Below are positions 1 through 9,123 of a DNA stretch of 15,411 bases, in pieces. The position numbers and the translations under genes are program-made. The stretch spans positions 1-15,411 of the forward strand of contig JAJKFJ010008564.1 in assembly GCA_027382625.1 (NCBI GenBank), read 5' to 3'. The notes beneath the pieces are model-generated. The model ran no database searches and was not told where the DNA came from. It saw only the letters and a list, made by a program, of their open reading frames with translations. How positions within the stretch are numbered: the stretch's first letter is position 1; every line of letters begins with the position of its first letter. This stretch comes from Tetmemena sp. SeJ-2015. Its lineage: Eukaryota > Ciliophora > Spirotrichea > Sporadotrichida > Oxytrichidae.

Positions 1-35
1 GTTTTCGCACTCGTGTTTTCGCACTCGTGTTTTCG
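1..35. repeat. 14-bp tandem repeat, 2.5 copies
   Basis: The unit GTTTTCGCACTCGT occurs twice in full (1-14, 15-28) and is followed by GTTTTCG (29-35). It is GC-richer than the AT-rich DNA next to it and the array continues off the left edge, so its true length is unknown. It is not a C4A4-type telomere repeat. It could be a minisatellite or the end of a repetitive element. Confidence 0.9.
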
Positions 36-435
36 ATGAATAATATTGATTGATATATTAAAGATGATATTAATAAGAGACTTGTACTCACATAATTTTT
101 GACATTTAATTCCAATATCATAATACAATTGTTATATGTATATAAATAAGAAAAAGCAAAGTTATAAATTACTGAATGTATTTATCCAAGATATATAATA
201 AAATAAACTATTAAGCTATATTTTATATGGCAATTTATCTTAAGGTTTATATAAATAATAAACTCTTCATTTTATATTATTCATTTCTAATTTTAATTTA
301 TATTCTAACATATTAGCAAAGAAATGCTTCATTTATTGCTTTAATTGATAAAATATAATACTAAGAATTTAAATTTAATACTTAAATTTTAGAGAATACA
401 AATTTTAGTGAATATTAGTTGATGATAATATTTAA
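36..435. other. AT-rich stretch without recognisable gene
   Basis: This is simple AT-rich sequence with frequent TAA and TGA in all frames. I see no protein motif, RNA gene or clear repeat. It could be intergenic germline DNA or IES. Confidence 0.6.
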
Positions 436-441
436 TTAATA

Positions 442-636
442 TCAGCATAAGGAGGATTCATTTATATATCTGCAGATAGTATTTTAATATTTTGATGATA
501 GCACCAATATTTAATTTATTTTTAATTAAATTTGGATATTGACCTTTAAATAAAAGATAGCTCAACTATTCAAACGTCATCAGCTTTATATTTATTTGAA
601 TAAGCCACCGGAAGTGAAATTAATTATAAAATTAGG
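442..636 (+). CDS. Beta-helix (Pmp/pectin-lyase-like) repeat island, two MDSs
   Basis: Two coding pieces, 442-479 and 555-636, join across an 81-bp putative IES. Before the join the first piece reads SAQGGFIYISADS and then runs into TGA. After deletion of 480-560 it continues STIQTSSALYLFEQATGSE. The GG-[FVA]-x-Y turn followed by alternating hydrophobic, Ser/Thr and Asn residues is the pattern of parallel beta-helix surface proteins (polymorphic outer-membrane or pectin-lyase-like repeats), which are common in ciliates. TAA codes Gln in both pieces. No start or stop belongs to this piece, so it is an internal part of a larger protein. Similar islands lie at 4690, 6416, 8092 and 14413 on the same strand, and may be the same gene or paralogues. 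Confidence 0.55.
480..560. other. Putative IES, 81 bp, pointer AGATAG
   Basis: The direct repeat AGATAG lies at 474-479 and 555-560. Deleting one copy and the interior keeps the frame, removes an in-frame TGA and joins ISAD to SSTIQ. The interior is AT-rich. The 6-bp repeat is in the same codon phase on both sides. Confidence 0.6.
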
Positions 637-762
637 AAATAAATATAGCTTATTTGTTTAAATAACATGAATCTTTGATTAAATGGTTGATGAATTATTT
701 TAAATACATCAAGCAGGTTTTATAAAATAAATTAGTCTTTTGTCATTGGCTCACATCTAATA

Positions 763-786
763 GGAAGTGATCGTAGTTAATTGCGT
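763..786 (+). repeat. Left terminal inverted repeat
   Basis: Begins GGAAGTGATCG directly after TA. It matches the reverse complement of 1955-1979 over about 24 bases with three mismatches and one single-base gap. Confidence 0.85.
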
Positions 787-789
787 AAG

Positions 790-1900
790 TGGAATAATGA
801 TTCGAAATATCTTCTGCTTTATAATTGGGATGCCAGTTTTAGTTAACTGGGAGACCGTGGCCTTCCTCCAGTCTTGCTTGAGCACTGACCAGAGCCGTTC
901 GATGGGTTGAGAGAGCAACTGTAAGGCGGTAGGTACTGAATAGAGCAGTCAACAAGCAGGGAAGCTCGGACCTTGCTGCTCTTGTGGATGGATAGATTGC
1001 CCATGAGAAGGACGCTCCCGAGTGTGAGGCGCGGAGCGAGCTCGGTGAGGAATGCGATGAAGTGCCCGAGGTTGTTGCTGCCAACGATAGTCTTGGAGTG
1101 GAGAAGGCCTCCAGTCTCGTGATAGCTTCGATAACAGTCATAAACTTGCCGCGCGTGCAGGGAGTTTGAACTTTCATGCGCTCCTTGAGGCAGCTTCATT
1201 TGTGAGATTGCCACGCGTTGAAGGTCTACTCGTCAATGTAGACCAAGTGACGGCCCTCGTAGATCCATCGGGTCACTCGCTTGGAGAAATCCTGCTGCCT
1301 CTCTTGAGCCTCCCGCTCCTTCTCCTCCTTGCGTATTTAAGCGTATCCAGCAGCGCGGCACTTAACTCCATTGTGTCTGTACGCTTATCTTAGCCCGAAA
1401 ATTGAAAGCAGTGGTATCCCATAGTGGAGGTGGAGGTAGTGGCAGCGCTGCTCCAGGTTGAGATGGGCTGTTTCTTTGAGGACCTTAATGGATATGACTC
1501 GCCGCTCGGTCTCCGGAAAGAAGAGGCCGGAGTCCTCTCTTGCTCTTGTTGACCACAACCGTGTCGGTATTTTTGCGCCAACGCTGAATTCTCATATTTG
1601 CTGCGCCTGTGCGGAGTCCAAGAATATTTGCAACTGCAGGATAGGTAAGCTTGGGATACTTGTCCGAAGAGAGGATCCATATCTTAGATAAACTGCAGAG
1701 AGCTGTTGCTCGTAGGATATTACCTGCCAGACTCTCAGCCTGAATAGCCTGGCTTTCTTGATAGCCTTCGATTTTATCTGAGGGAGCCTACTCTCCTAGT
1801 AAGGTATGAGGATCATGTCCGGAATGTGCAAATGCGAAAACTGCTGTGCGAGGAGGGAAGAGTTAGTAGGGTCGAAATCCTGGAACTTCCGCCTCCGCGT
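790..1900 (-). pseudogene. Broken DDE transposase, Tc1/mariner/IS630 superfamily
   Basis: Read from right to left, the family order is present but spread over several frames. An N-terminal helix-turn-helix (about 1655-1560) contains YPAVANILGLRTG and IQRWRKN. The first catalytic Asp is in VYIDEQTFN (Asp codon 1232-1234; the Gln is TAG). Then come KFMTVIEAI, LGHFIAFL, and MGNLSIHKS, where the second catalytic Asp has become Gly (codon 999-1001). YLPPYS follows, then, after a frameshift near 905, PIERLWSVLKQ with the catalytic Glu at 898-900. The Asp-to-Glu spacing is close to DD34E. A TGA at 1196-1198 and frameshifts near 1655, 1505, 1100 and 905 break the gene, so it cannot make an active enzyme. 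In-frame TAG and TAA at family Gln-tolerant positions indicate it evolved under the ciliate code. Confidence 0.85.
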
Positions 1901-1954
1901 TTATCGCGTCTTTGATGATTCCCTTTAGAATAAGAATTGATTATATTTGTAATA

Positions 1955-1979
1955 ACGCAAATTAATGACAATCACTTCC
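1955..1979 (-). repeat. Right terminal inverted repeat
   Basis: Ends ATCACTTCC directly before TA (1980-1981). Its reverse complement, GGAAGTGATTGTCATTAAT and on, aligns with the left end of the element. Confidence 0.85.
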
Positions 1980-2023
1980 TATAAGGAAAAACTCAATATT
2001 AAATTTTAAATATTTAAAGGATT

Positions 2024-2191
2024 ATGAGCTAATTATAATTTACTCTCCTTAAGGTAGCTGAAGAGGAGCTGAAACTATAAAATCCTTATGCTTTCTTTAA
2101 ATCTTAGCTAGGTACGTCTGAGAGATCTCACCCAAGCTAATTAGAGAGAGAGAGAGATAGAGGCAGAGCTATCATGGACAAACCTGTTTGA
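2024..2191 (+). CDS. Small ciliate-code ORF, unknown function
   Basis: A 55-codon frame starts at ATG 2024 and ends at TGA 2189-2191, with TAA and TAG read as Gln. It reads KVAEEELKLQNPYAFF near the start and a charged RERDRGRA stretch encoded by a GA run (2143-2157). Purine-first codons dominate, as in real coding DNA. It lies 40 bases right of the transposon. The same frame remains protein-like after the TGA, so the stop may be an IES boundary rather than the true end. No family recognised. Confidence 0.3.
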
Positions 2192-2420
2192 TTGAACTTC
2201 TTGCCACATCTTTTTTCTAATGAGGGGGGAAGAAATGCTCCAAGACGACTCCCTTGTTTAAATAATAAACGAAATTAAAAAAAAATATCTTAGTTCCATA
2301 ATATAGAGCGAGAATAAGCATGAATTAAAAAAATATTAATTAAATTTTATAGAAATGCATAAAAGATGAAGGCTATAAATACATAAGCTCAGTTATCAAA
2401 AAATAATGTAGTCACCCTTA

Positions 2421-2774
2421 TCATTAGTAATAGCCAGTTCTCAACATCAACTCCATCGCAAAAATGTTGAGAGTGCCACACTATACTCTCGCATTTGAAA
2501 GTTGCAGATGAGAAAGTTAGGAGTTGCAGCAGTTCCTCATCGCACTTCTAAGTTTCAAGATGTGCACATCAATTATTTGATTGATCCTCAAACTCTTCGC
2601 CACTAAGCGCACTTTAGTTTGGAGTAGCGCGCGAAGATCTTCCATAGATAGTTTCCTTATCTCAAGATCTCTCCGTAGACTGTAGCAAACATCTATCGTT
2701 GAAATGGCATAACGTACAAAACTGTGAATCGAGTGAAGCGCGTTATAGACTTCACTTTTAATATAGTAAAACAT
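2421..2774 (-). CDS. Unknown charged, probably helical protein
   Basis: A frame of 117 codons runs from ATG at 2774 to TGA at 2421-2423 (TAA at 2517-2519 and one TAG read as Gln). The first 85 codons contain none of the three standard stops, which is unusual in DNA this AT-rich. G+C rises over exactly this interval. The middle, RRDLEIRKLSMEDLRALL, has a heptad-like spacing of Leu/Ile with charged residues and may form a coiled coil. No zinc, catalytic or membrane motif is seen and no family is recognised. It could be a complete small protein or one MDS of a larger gene. Plus-strand frames over the same bases are less convincing. Confidence 0.45.
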
Positions 2775-2983
2775 TGAATTTAAAATATCAAACTTTTTTT
2801 TAATTAATTTGAATTATATTAAGAATTCTTATTAAATAAATATAATTGGTGTCCTGATCTCTAAAGTTCCTAGCTTTTAGAATGGTTAACGAACGAAATT
2901 TAATCTTGACTGCAAAGTCTCCAAAGGTAGAATTTAATTCTGAAGTTTAAACGAGTATTTCACAGATCTACTATACTAAAATA

Positions 2984-3331
2984 ATGTAAACAATTAGGAT
3001 TGAAGCATTTGATAAAGACTTTATATCAGCTTTACTACAAAAGAAAAAATGCGAAAAATTACTTGATGTTCGAGTAATGTAGCTATAATATTTTTTATTA
3101 GAGATTTCAGAATATGAATCCCTCATTTAATCATATTGGCAAGTTATAGTTAAGCTTGTTTGCTATTATTATAGAAGTTAAACAAGAGGAGATCAAGAAG
3201 TACTAGTAAAGATATATTTAAAAATTATAAAATTAGCAATTAATAGATATCTTTCTATCTTTTTTTTAAACATTCTTCTCCAGACAGAGTATTTTAAAGT
3301 TTATTTATCAAACAATCAGCTTTAATTCTGA
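2984..3331 (+). CDS. Ciliate-code ORF, 115 aa, unknown
   Basis: ATG at 2984 to TGA at 3329-3331, 115 codons with six TAA/TAG read as Gln. It begins MQTIRIEAFDKDFISALL, continues with charged helices, and has hydrophobic aromatic stretches near the middle (LVCYYYR) and end (FFLNILL) that could be a short amphipathic or membrane-associated helix. Codons start mostly with purines. The likely next piece is 3390-3491 in another frame, so the gene probably continues across an IES. No known family recognised. Confidence 0.4.
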
Positions 3332-3843
3332 ATTAAATTTATAACTATAATCTGAAATATATTTACAAGAACAGATGCTATAGGAATGAGAGGAATATAA
3401 AAATTCTCTAAGAAGCTCTGAGATTGCGTCAAACAAGAATAAATCGTTAGTTGAAAACTTGAGATCGAACAAAAAAATGAATAGAAAGTGAAGAAGGCAT
3501 ACTCTGAGTCTCGAATTTTTCTTTTTATAATTATTAAAAAAAGTTTAATGATTATTGAATTAGGAAGTTAAAATCTTGGATTTTTGATCTAGCACCATAT
3601 CAGCTCAGTGAGGGGATGGAGATTAGCTGGCCATTACTAATTTAATATGGTACGTTGCATTTATCCATCTTATTTTTCTTGTTTAGGCATTCGTTGGTGA
3701 ATAGTGAATAATGTTTAATTGAAGATGCTGAGATTATGGTGGCCTGAATCCAAGTGAGAAGTATACTACTTCCCAAGCTGCATCTTCTGACCCTCGATTA
3801 ATGATATCCTCCGAATAGTTGAGTCTACATGGCTAATGGTCAT
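3316..3843 (-). CDS. Long TGA-free frame, strand ambiguous
   Basis: From ATG at 3843 to TGA at 3316-3318, 175 codons are open in the ciliate code. The first part (MTISHVDSTIRRISLIEGQ, then KQYTSHLDSGHHNL) looks protein-like; the rest is AT-driven and Phe/Ile-rich. The same DNA has credible plus-strand frames: LAPYQLSEGMEISWP near 3590-3640, and GLNPSEKYTTSQAASSDPR from 3738, open to about 4030. The share of TAA/TAG in these frames is what AT-rich noncoding DNA would give, so it does not decide the strand. G+C is raised at 3590-3640 and 3700-3830, so some coding DNA is likely here. No family recognised. Confidence 0.25.
3390..3491 (+). CDS. C-terminal coding piece, Lys/Asn-rich, unknown
   Basis: A frame reading EEYKNSLRSSEIASNKNKS and ending NRK at TGA 3489-3491. 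It contains no TAA or TAG and codons are strongly purine-first. It lacks its own start and lies 60 bases after the 2984-3331 frame, so it is plausibly the last MDS of the same gene. I could not find a convincing in-frame pointer between them. A minus-strand frame (3316-3843) overlaps it. Confidence 0.35.
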   Translation, partial: EEYKNSLRSSEIASNKNKSLVENLRSNKKMNRK

Positions 3844-4030
3844 TTTAAAATCGATTAAATAATTTTCCACTCAAATACTAATCAGCAACAACAGTGTTTT
3901 CTTAGCTTAGTTTTGTCTTGTAAGAGTCATTAGCTCAAAGAGGATACTAGCAGGTGCTATTGTATGTTGCTGCGTAGTCATTGTAATTAATCACATGGTT
4001 ATTTTTATCGTTACGGGATTATTCTTTAAT

Positions 4031-4689
4031 TTCGTTTTAATTATAAATTCTTATTTAATTTAGTTTTATAATAAGATTATATGTTTTGTTTTCAATTGCG
4101 AAAAACTAACAAATTTGAAGAAAATTTAATTCGTTGAATATTCGGACATTTTTTTAGAGTAAAATATGCATTTTCTATTATTTTTGTTTTTCTAAAAGTT
4201 TTATTAAATTTGTTTAATTATTAGAGAGATGAATCAATCTTTATTTGATTATTTTGTATGAACAAATTAAAATAATAAAATGAAAATTGAAATTTATTAA
4301 ATTTTTTATTATAAAAAAAGAATTGAAATATTTACTAAATTGAAATGGGTATTAGAAGTGGATGGTAAAAGATCTTAACTTTAAATAAATATTATACCAT
4401 TTAATTTATGATAAATTATTTTAATTTATATATTTTATCTTGGTATTTATAAAGATTAAGCCGGATTTTTTCCTGTTTCACACTATATCGTGATTAAAAC
4501 TCAATAATTAACAAAATATATCGATAAAGTGAAAATTTAGAAAAGTATTAAAGTTCAAATTTAAATAGATTTGTTTTTGTTTTTGGAACATGCTTTATGC
4601 AATGGTGTATGGGTTATCTATAATTTAACTGTCCTAAAGTTGTAACCTCTGTTAACTATTTTAATTATTCTCAGATTCAAATATATTAT
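4031..4689. other. AT-rich DNA, no gene recognised
   Basis: Long A/T runs with scattered stops. I see no protein motif or repeat array. Slightly richer sequence at 4590-4680 leads into the beta-helix island that follows and may be part of it in another frame. Confidence 0.55.
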
Positions 4690-4745
4690 AAACTGTATTT
4701 AAGTGGAGGATTCGGATACATTTCAGCAAGTAACAATAATTTAAA
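4690..4745 (+). CDS. Beta-helix repeat island (GGFGY)
   Basis: The frame reads KLYLSGGFGYISASNNN. The GG-F-x-Y-I-S-A core (GG codons 4705-4710) closely resembles GGFIYISAD at 451-475 and GGFLYIK at 6443. Both edges fade into AT-rich DNA without a start or stop, as expected for an isolated MDS of a repeat protein. Boundaries are approximate. Confidence 0.4.
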
Positions 4746-5193
4746 AATTTTATAATTTATTGAAAGTACTTTTTTATTTAATTCATTTATACTTTATGTT
4801 TTTGTTATTAGATTTATCATAAAAAATAATAAAATTTTTTTATTTAATAATTATATAATATATGAGAAATAATGAAGCAATTAGTCCTTAATTATAACGA
4901 AGGCGTAAAGAGTAACCTACTTCTTGGTTATATGTGTTAGCTCATTAGAAAAATAAAAATTGGACTAAAACATATAGATTTAATAATCTGCTTTATCTTC
5001 TATACTCTTATTCATTTTACCAACCCAAAGGTGGCTCAAGTCCACTATGAGAGGTACTCAAATTAGATATGAAGCATGGTCAGTGGCCAAGCCCTAACTA
5101 ATCTTTCTCAAATGTGCTCATTATATTAAAATAATAATAATAATAACAACGCATTTTAGACGAGCGAACGTCTTGCCTGTCATATGTTAAACG

Positions 5194-5700
5194 TCAGGAA
5201 GCCATAAGGCCACTCCTTTGTTAAATATTAAAATACTTCACTGTTGAGTCAACCAGTTTCTTGAGGTTGGACTTAATCTCTTTCCAGTGAGTGTTGGACT
5301 AATCTTTAAGGTCAGAGAGGGCCACCTTTTCCTTCTCAATGTCTGCGAATTGTTCTCTGAAGTTCATTTTCTTCCTCTTGTTTCTGTCGAACGTTTGTCT
5401 TATCATAGCCACATCTCTCAGTATGGCTAGGTAGGGGAATTGTTTGCCTTTATTTAGGCAGGTCATATGGAATTCTAGACAAATATCTTGGTCAAAAATA
5501 TGTTTATTGCATTTTTATTTGCAAAAGCATTATATTGTCTTTCACATATACCTAATGGGGCCTTTAAAAAGTAAAGGGATGAATTCACCAGTAGGAATTG
5601 AGCAATTCTTTTGATGTGTTCAGAGTTTCATCTAGGTCTATCAAAGCCTTTAAAATTCAAGTCAAATATTGTGGTGAATCTAGATAGGATAGCTAGTTAT
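5194..5700 (-). pseudogene. B-box-like zinc-finger protein, damaged
   Basis: The minus strand is G+C-raised and protein-like in ciliate code, ending at TGA 5194-5196. One frame gives APLGICERQYNAFANK (about 5561-5515). After a shift near 5485 a second frame gives FVCLEFHMTCLNKGKQFPY, then LAILRDVAM and a Lys/Glu-rich tail (EKEKVALSDLKD, HWKEIKSNLKKL) likely to be coiled coil. The layout Cys-x2-[His]..FANK..FVC..C..[His]..[His] followed by a coil resembles ciliate B-box proteins, but positions expected to be zinc-binding His are Gln and Tyr, and TGA plus frameshifts interrupt it. Either a decayed copy or a gene whose IESs I failed to resolve. The family assignment is tentative; that the DNA is or was coding is much surer. 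Confidence 0.45.
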
Positions 5701-5945
5701 ATTATTTAATAAAATTAAACTGCATTTGACTCGCATCACACCTCTACGATTTCATCACTATCATTACTCATTTGAGTTACCAATCAGAAGAAAGGAGGGG
5801 GTTATCTAGAGCAAGTAAATACTACTTAAGGATTATTAAAGTTCTCCAACTCCCTCTGCAAATCTTCAACCCTCACTCTTAATCAAACCTGACTTTTTAT
5901 ATTAACTGTTTAATTTAATAATTTGTAAATTTATTTATAAATTAT

Positions 5946-6040
5946 AATTAAGTGGATCTGTTACCTTCGAAAGTATTGGCAGTACTATCAGTGGCTGCTA
6001 AAGCGGATATTAAAATGATCCAAACACAGAAGCATATATG
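5946..6040 (+). CDS. Ser/Thr/Gly-rich coding island, beta-helix-like
   Basis: The frame reads LSGSVTFESIGSTISGC, then a Gln, Ser, Gly-rich continuation with DPNTEAY. Codons are almost all of the purine-any-pyrimidine type (GTT ACC .. GAA AGT ATT GGC AGT ACT ATC AGT GGC). This supports real coding DNA in the otherwise AT-rich 5850-6400 interval. Composition resembles the beta-helix islands nearby on the same strand, but it lacks the GG-x-x-Y turn. Another plus-strand frame here is also open, so the frame choice rests on codon pattern. Confidence 0.35.
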
Positions 6041-6415
6041 TATTAAATTTAAATAATCTAATAAAATTAATAAAAATGAAACAAATATATCTTTATCAAA
6101 TAGTAAATTTATTCTAAGCTTAAATCTTTTGTTTTCTGACTTACAAATATATTTTTAATTATTTTTAAATAATATGAGAATATTTGTTGTTCAGTAAAGA
6201 TATTTAAATAAATAATAAAAAGTTTCTATTGATTTTATTTATACTCTTCAAAAAAATTGAAGTCACCTTAAATTGATACTTATTATAGATAATAAGATAA
6301 TCAAGACTATTATTATATAATATAATAGATTTAAGCAAAAGTAAAATAAGAGAATAAATAATATTTCCTATATATTTGTTTATTTGGTTATATTTTGTAG
6401 TGAAATAATTATATG

Positions 6416-6517
6416 TAGGACTTAAGTAATGACAATAATGATGGAGGATTTTTGTATATAAAGTCTACAGCGCTTTCTACTTCAGTAACAATCTAAACTC
6501 CAATAAATATGCAAATA
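6416..6517 (+). CDS. Beta-helix repeat island (GGFLY)
   Basis: The frame reads LSNDNNDGGFLYIKSTALS and continues TSVTIQTPINMQIE. Asn/Asp residues before GG-F-x-Y and a following Ser/Thr/Ile strand match the repeat at 442-636 and 14413 onward. No start or stop. The flanks are AT-rich. Likely one MDS of a large surface protein. Confidence 0.45.
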
Positions 6518-8091
6518 GAATATTCATTATAACAATCTATTTTTAAGAAAATTAACTTTTATAAAATTCTACTAAATCAGTTATCGTTTATAATTGAATA
6601 GATTATAGAATTTTGCAAATTAATTATTCGGTAAATATGATTGAACATAGCTAAACTATTTTTAGACTAACTAGAATCAATCTCTCAACTCTTATAATCT
6701 TAACTTCATTCTTTTTAGATTAATAATTATAAATATTATAGAGAGAGAGTTATATAAATAAAATTCTTCTTCAAAATAGCAACAAGTTTTTGCATAAAAT
6801 AGGTATAATGAATTCATTTTGGAATGGTTTCAACACAATAAATAATTTATAAAGTCTTATTGTTTGCTACTTGAATATCTTTGAGTATATTAGACACTTT
6901 TAAAACCAATATATAGATTATTAAAGTTTTATTATCTAGATTTCTGATCCAAGTCTTCCCTAATCTTCGAAAATAAAAATAAGAATAAAAAAAAACCAAT
7001 GGTTATTCATTTATAAAATATAAATATGATTAAAAAATATAGAAGTTCATTAAAATTAAAATCGTGAAGATTTTAAACTTTTAAAGACTTCAATATATTT
7101 TATATTTAATTAAAGAATAAATGAGAATCAATTATCCGATTCATTCTACTTTTTATATTGAGAGTTTTTTATAATATAATTATTTCCTTTATGACTTTTA
7201 AAATACTAAAAGAATATTGATATGAAGAGATATAATCTTAGAATTATATTTTAATAAAATATCGAATTATACAATTATTTTTTCTTTCTAAGATGGTTTT
7301 ATAATTAATTTAGTGCAAATATATGTTCACTATGCTATTTAATTATTTTTACTTTATATAAAAATAGATTTTATTGAATTACATCCTCTTCGTTCACGGA
7401 AGTAAATTCTCAAGGTTTAAATTATAGATGCTTATATGTTGTTATAAAAATCTAATTTAGAATTTATAGATCTGTAAAATAGAAAATTTGATAAGTTCTT
7501 TATGATTAATTGATTAGATTAGAATTTCAAAGAAATCAAATAGAAAATAAACGTCATTAAAAAGTTGTTACTGACACTGATACAAATATTTTTATCGATA
7601 AATTTTTAATCCATCATGTTATAATAGCATAGAGAAAATTTTTATAATTAAAAAATTTAGTTGATAATTTAATTCTAATAAATAACAGAATATGTATAAC
7701 AATATATTTAACATCTTTACTTATGTATACGAGATGAAGAAAATAATAAATAGAGAGTGATGTTACTGTATAAAGTGAATTAGCTTATTTATTCTATATT
7801 CAGAAACAAAAATTCAATATCTCTCCAGAAAGCCAATTTTAGCAATTAAAGCATAACAAAAGCTTATTTAAATTTATTATCAAATGATGCCTGAATAGAA
7901 TTACCTATTTCTTAAAATATTTTATAATAAACTAAAATTTCAGATTTAAAATTAAATAAGTTAAATCAATCTTATTATAGCTAGCAAGCGAAAAAATTAA
8001 TATATAAAAATTTTTTTTTTAATTTTTATTTTAAATAAAAAATTTCATGTTATGCTTAAATTATGAATATATTTCTCTTAAATCTTAGACT
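6518..8091. other. 1.5 kb AT-rich DNA, no gene recognised
   Basis: The whole interval is AT-rich with homopolymer runs. TGA-free frames occur, but none shows a family motif or a codon pattern clearly above chance. A slightly richer patch at 7381-7420 is too short to call. It probably represents intergenic or IES DNA. Confidence 0.6.
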
Positions 8092-8241
8092 ATTGAGAGA
8101 AATAATTAATTTTAAGGTGCTGGAAACGGTGGTGTATTCTACATTTCAACTTTAAAATTATTACTTATTTAATTTTCAAGTTAGGGCAAAAATGTTCTGT
8201 CGATATCAAGCAACTCAACAAATTTAAATTAGAAGGTGTGA
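8092..8241 (+). CDS. Beta-helix repeat island (GGVFY)
   Basis: The frame reads ERNNQFQGAGNGGVFYIST and then remains open through NVLSISSNSTNLNQ to TGA 8239-8241. GAGNGGVFYI closely parallels AAGKNGGVFYL at 14542-14575, so the two are members of the same repeat family. TAA and TAG act as Gln. No start codon is attached. It is read convergently toward the cysteine-rich minus-strand gene that begins its visible end at 8366. Confidence 0.45.
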
Positions 8242-8365
8242 AAAATTAATTTCGATTTAGTTTGGCTATAGTAGAATTTAATTTATTGTTGATGTCCTAG
8301 CAATTAAATTTAATAAGGTTTATTTATTAAATCTAAATGTAATTTGATTGAATAGCCATATTTAG

Positions 8366-8600
8366 CTCTTACTCCTTGTGAATTAAGGACATGCTCAAGA
8401 TATTGACCCTCTTTGCAACTACTACAGTAAGTTCCATCTACACATTCGTTGCAGGTCGAATTACAAGTTGAACAAGTTGAAGTTGTGGGCAGCTATTTGA
8501 AATTGTAAACTACTGTTCCATACTATCCGATTCCACAGTTAAATCCCCCATATATATTATAATATGAAAAAGATTATCGATTAGATTAGTTACGCAACTC
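8366..8600 (-). CDS. Cysteine-rich surface protein, MDS block 5
   Basis: The minus-strand frame reads YGGFNCGIGQYGTVVYN, then TSTCSTCNSTCNECVDGTYC and SSCKEGQYL. CxxC pairs every 3-8 residues are the hallmark of the large cysteine-rich (furin-like / growth-factor-receptor-like) secreted or membrane proteins of ciliates; the cysteines probably form disulphides. TAG is Gln within the block. It lies downstream of the 9124-9555 block on the same strand and is assigned to the same gene by family and order. I could not find a convincing pointer joining them, so it could also be a paralogue or part of a scrambled order. The end after KEGQYL is uncertain. Confidence 0.65.
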
Positions 8601-8660
8601 GATGATGGAAAGCTTCCTTATACATATCCCTCTTAGCACGCTTATGGATTATTACTTATT

Positions 8661-9045
8661 TAAACTAAGGATATATACATTCTCATAATTAGGTATCTAT
8701 ATAGCTGAGAGTTTAGTAAAATTTTATTAATTTGAAAATCAAAAAAAAAAGAAAAAATTATCGGTAGTTGGCTTAGGTACAAAAAAATAATTATTTTTAC
8801 AACACTCAATTCATCATATTGTTTTATAAAAAACTTTATTACTTTGCAATTTTCATGTAAGAACACTTAATAAAAAGTTACAAGCAAACCAAGTTTAAAA
8901 ACAGTTGAAGTATTTTGAATGATAATTTTAAACAAATGATACCCCACTGCTGAGTAGTGCTGCTGAGAATTTTAGAGAAGTAACTCGTATTAATTGTTGA
9001 TATTAAATTGCAAAAACTGCAGATCTTGAGCTTGGGCCTCATAAA
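8661..9045. other. AT-rich DNA with a possible extra coding patch
   Basis: 8661-8930 is AT-rich and shows nothing convincing. At 8940-9045 G+C rises. A minus-strand frame continuing the cysteine-rich block after a possible 78-bp IES (GTTAG at 9046-9050 and 9124-9128) reads FMRPKLKICSFCNL, while two other frames are also open. The patch may be a further MDS of the cysteine-rich gene. Confidence 0.3.
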
Positions 9046-9123
9046 CTAACATTAAGTTGCAACTCTACCTTTAGAAATTTTTAACAAAGCATTGATTTTA
9101 ATTTAATTTTAAACTATAATAAT

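Larger units (their letters stand above)
763..1979 (-). mobile_element. Tc1/mariner (IS630-type) DNA transposon, degenerate
   Basis: A 1217-bp element is bounded by inverted repeats (763-786 and 1955-1979) and flanked by TA on both sides (761-762 and 1980-1981), as expected for TA target-site duplication in this superfamily. Its interior is clearly richer in G+C than the surrounding DNA, which suggests a different origin or recent arrival. It carries one transposase gene on the minus strand, now broken. In hypotrichs such elements are removed with IES DNA during macronuclear development, which would tolerate insertion here between coding islands. Confidence 0.85.

Noticed and set aside
1..35. 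Telomere or CRISPR repeat
   Set aside because: The 14-bp unit is not C4A4/G4T4 and there are no spacers between units.
839..1691. Separate ORFs on both strands within the GC-rich block
   Set aside because: Plus-strand ORFs (1166-1393, 1458-1691) are shadows. The minus-strand ones are frame fragments of one broken transposase.
8660..8866. 68-codon minus-strand ORF with ATG
   Set aside because: It is Phe/Ile/Tyr-rich and composition-driven in AT-rich DNA, with no motif and no purine-first codon pattern. Likely chance.
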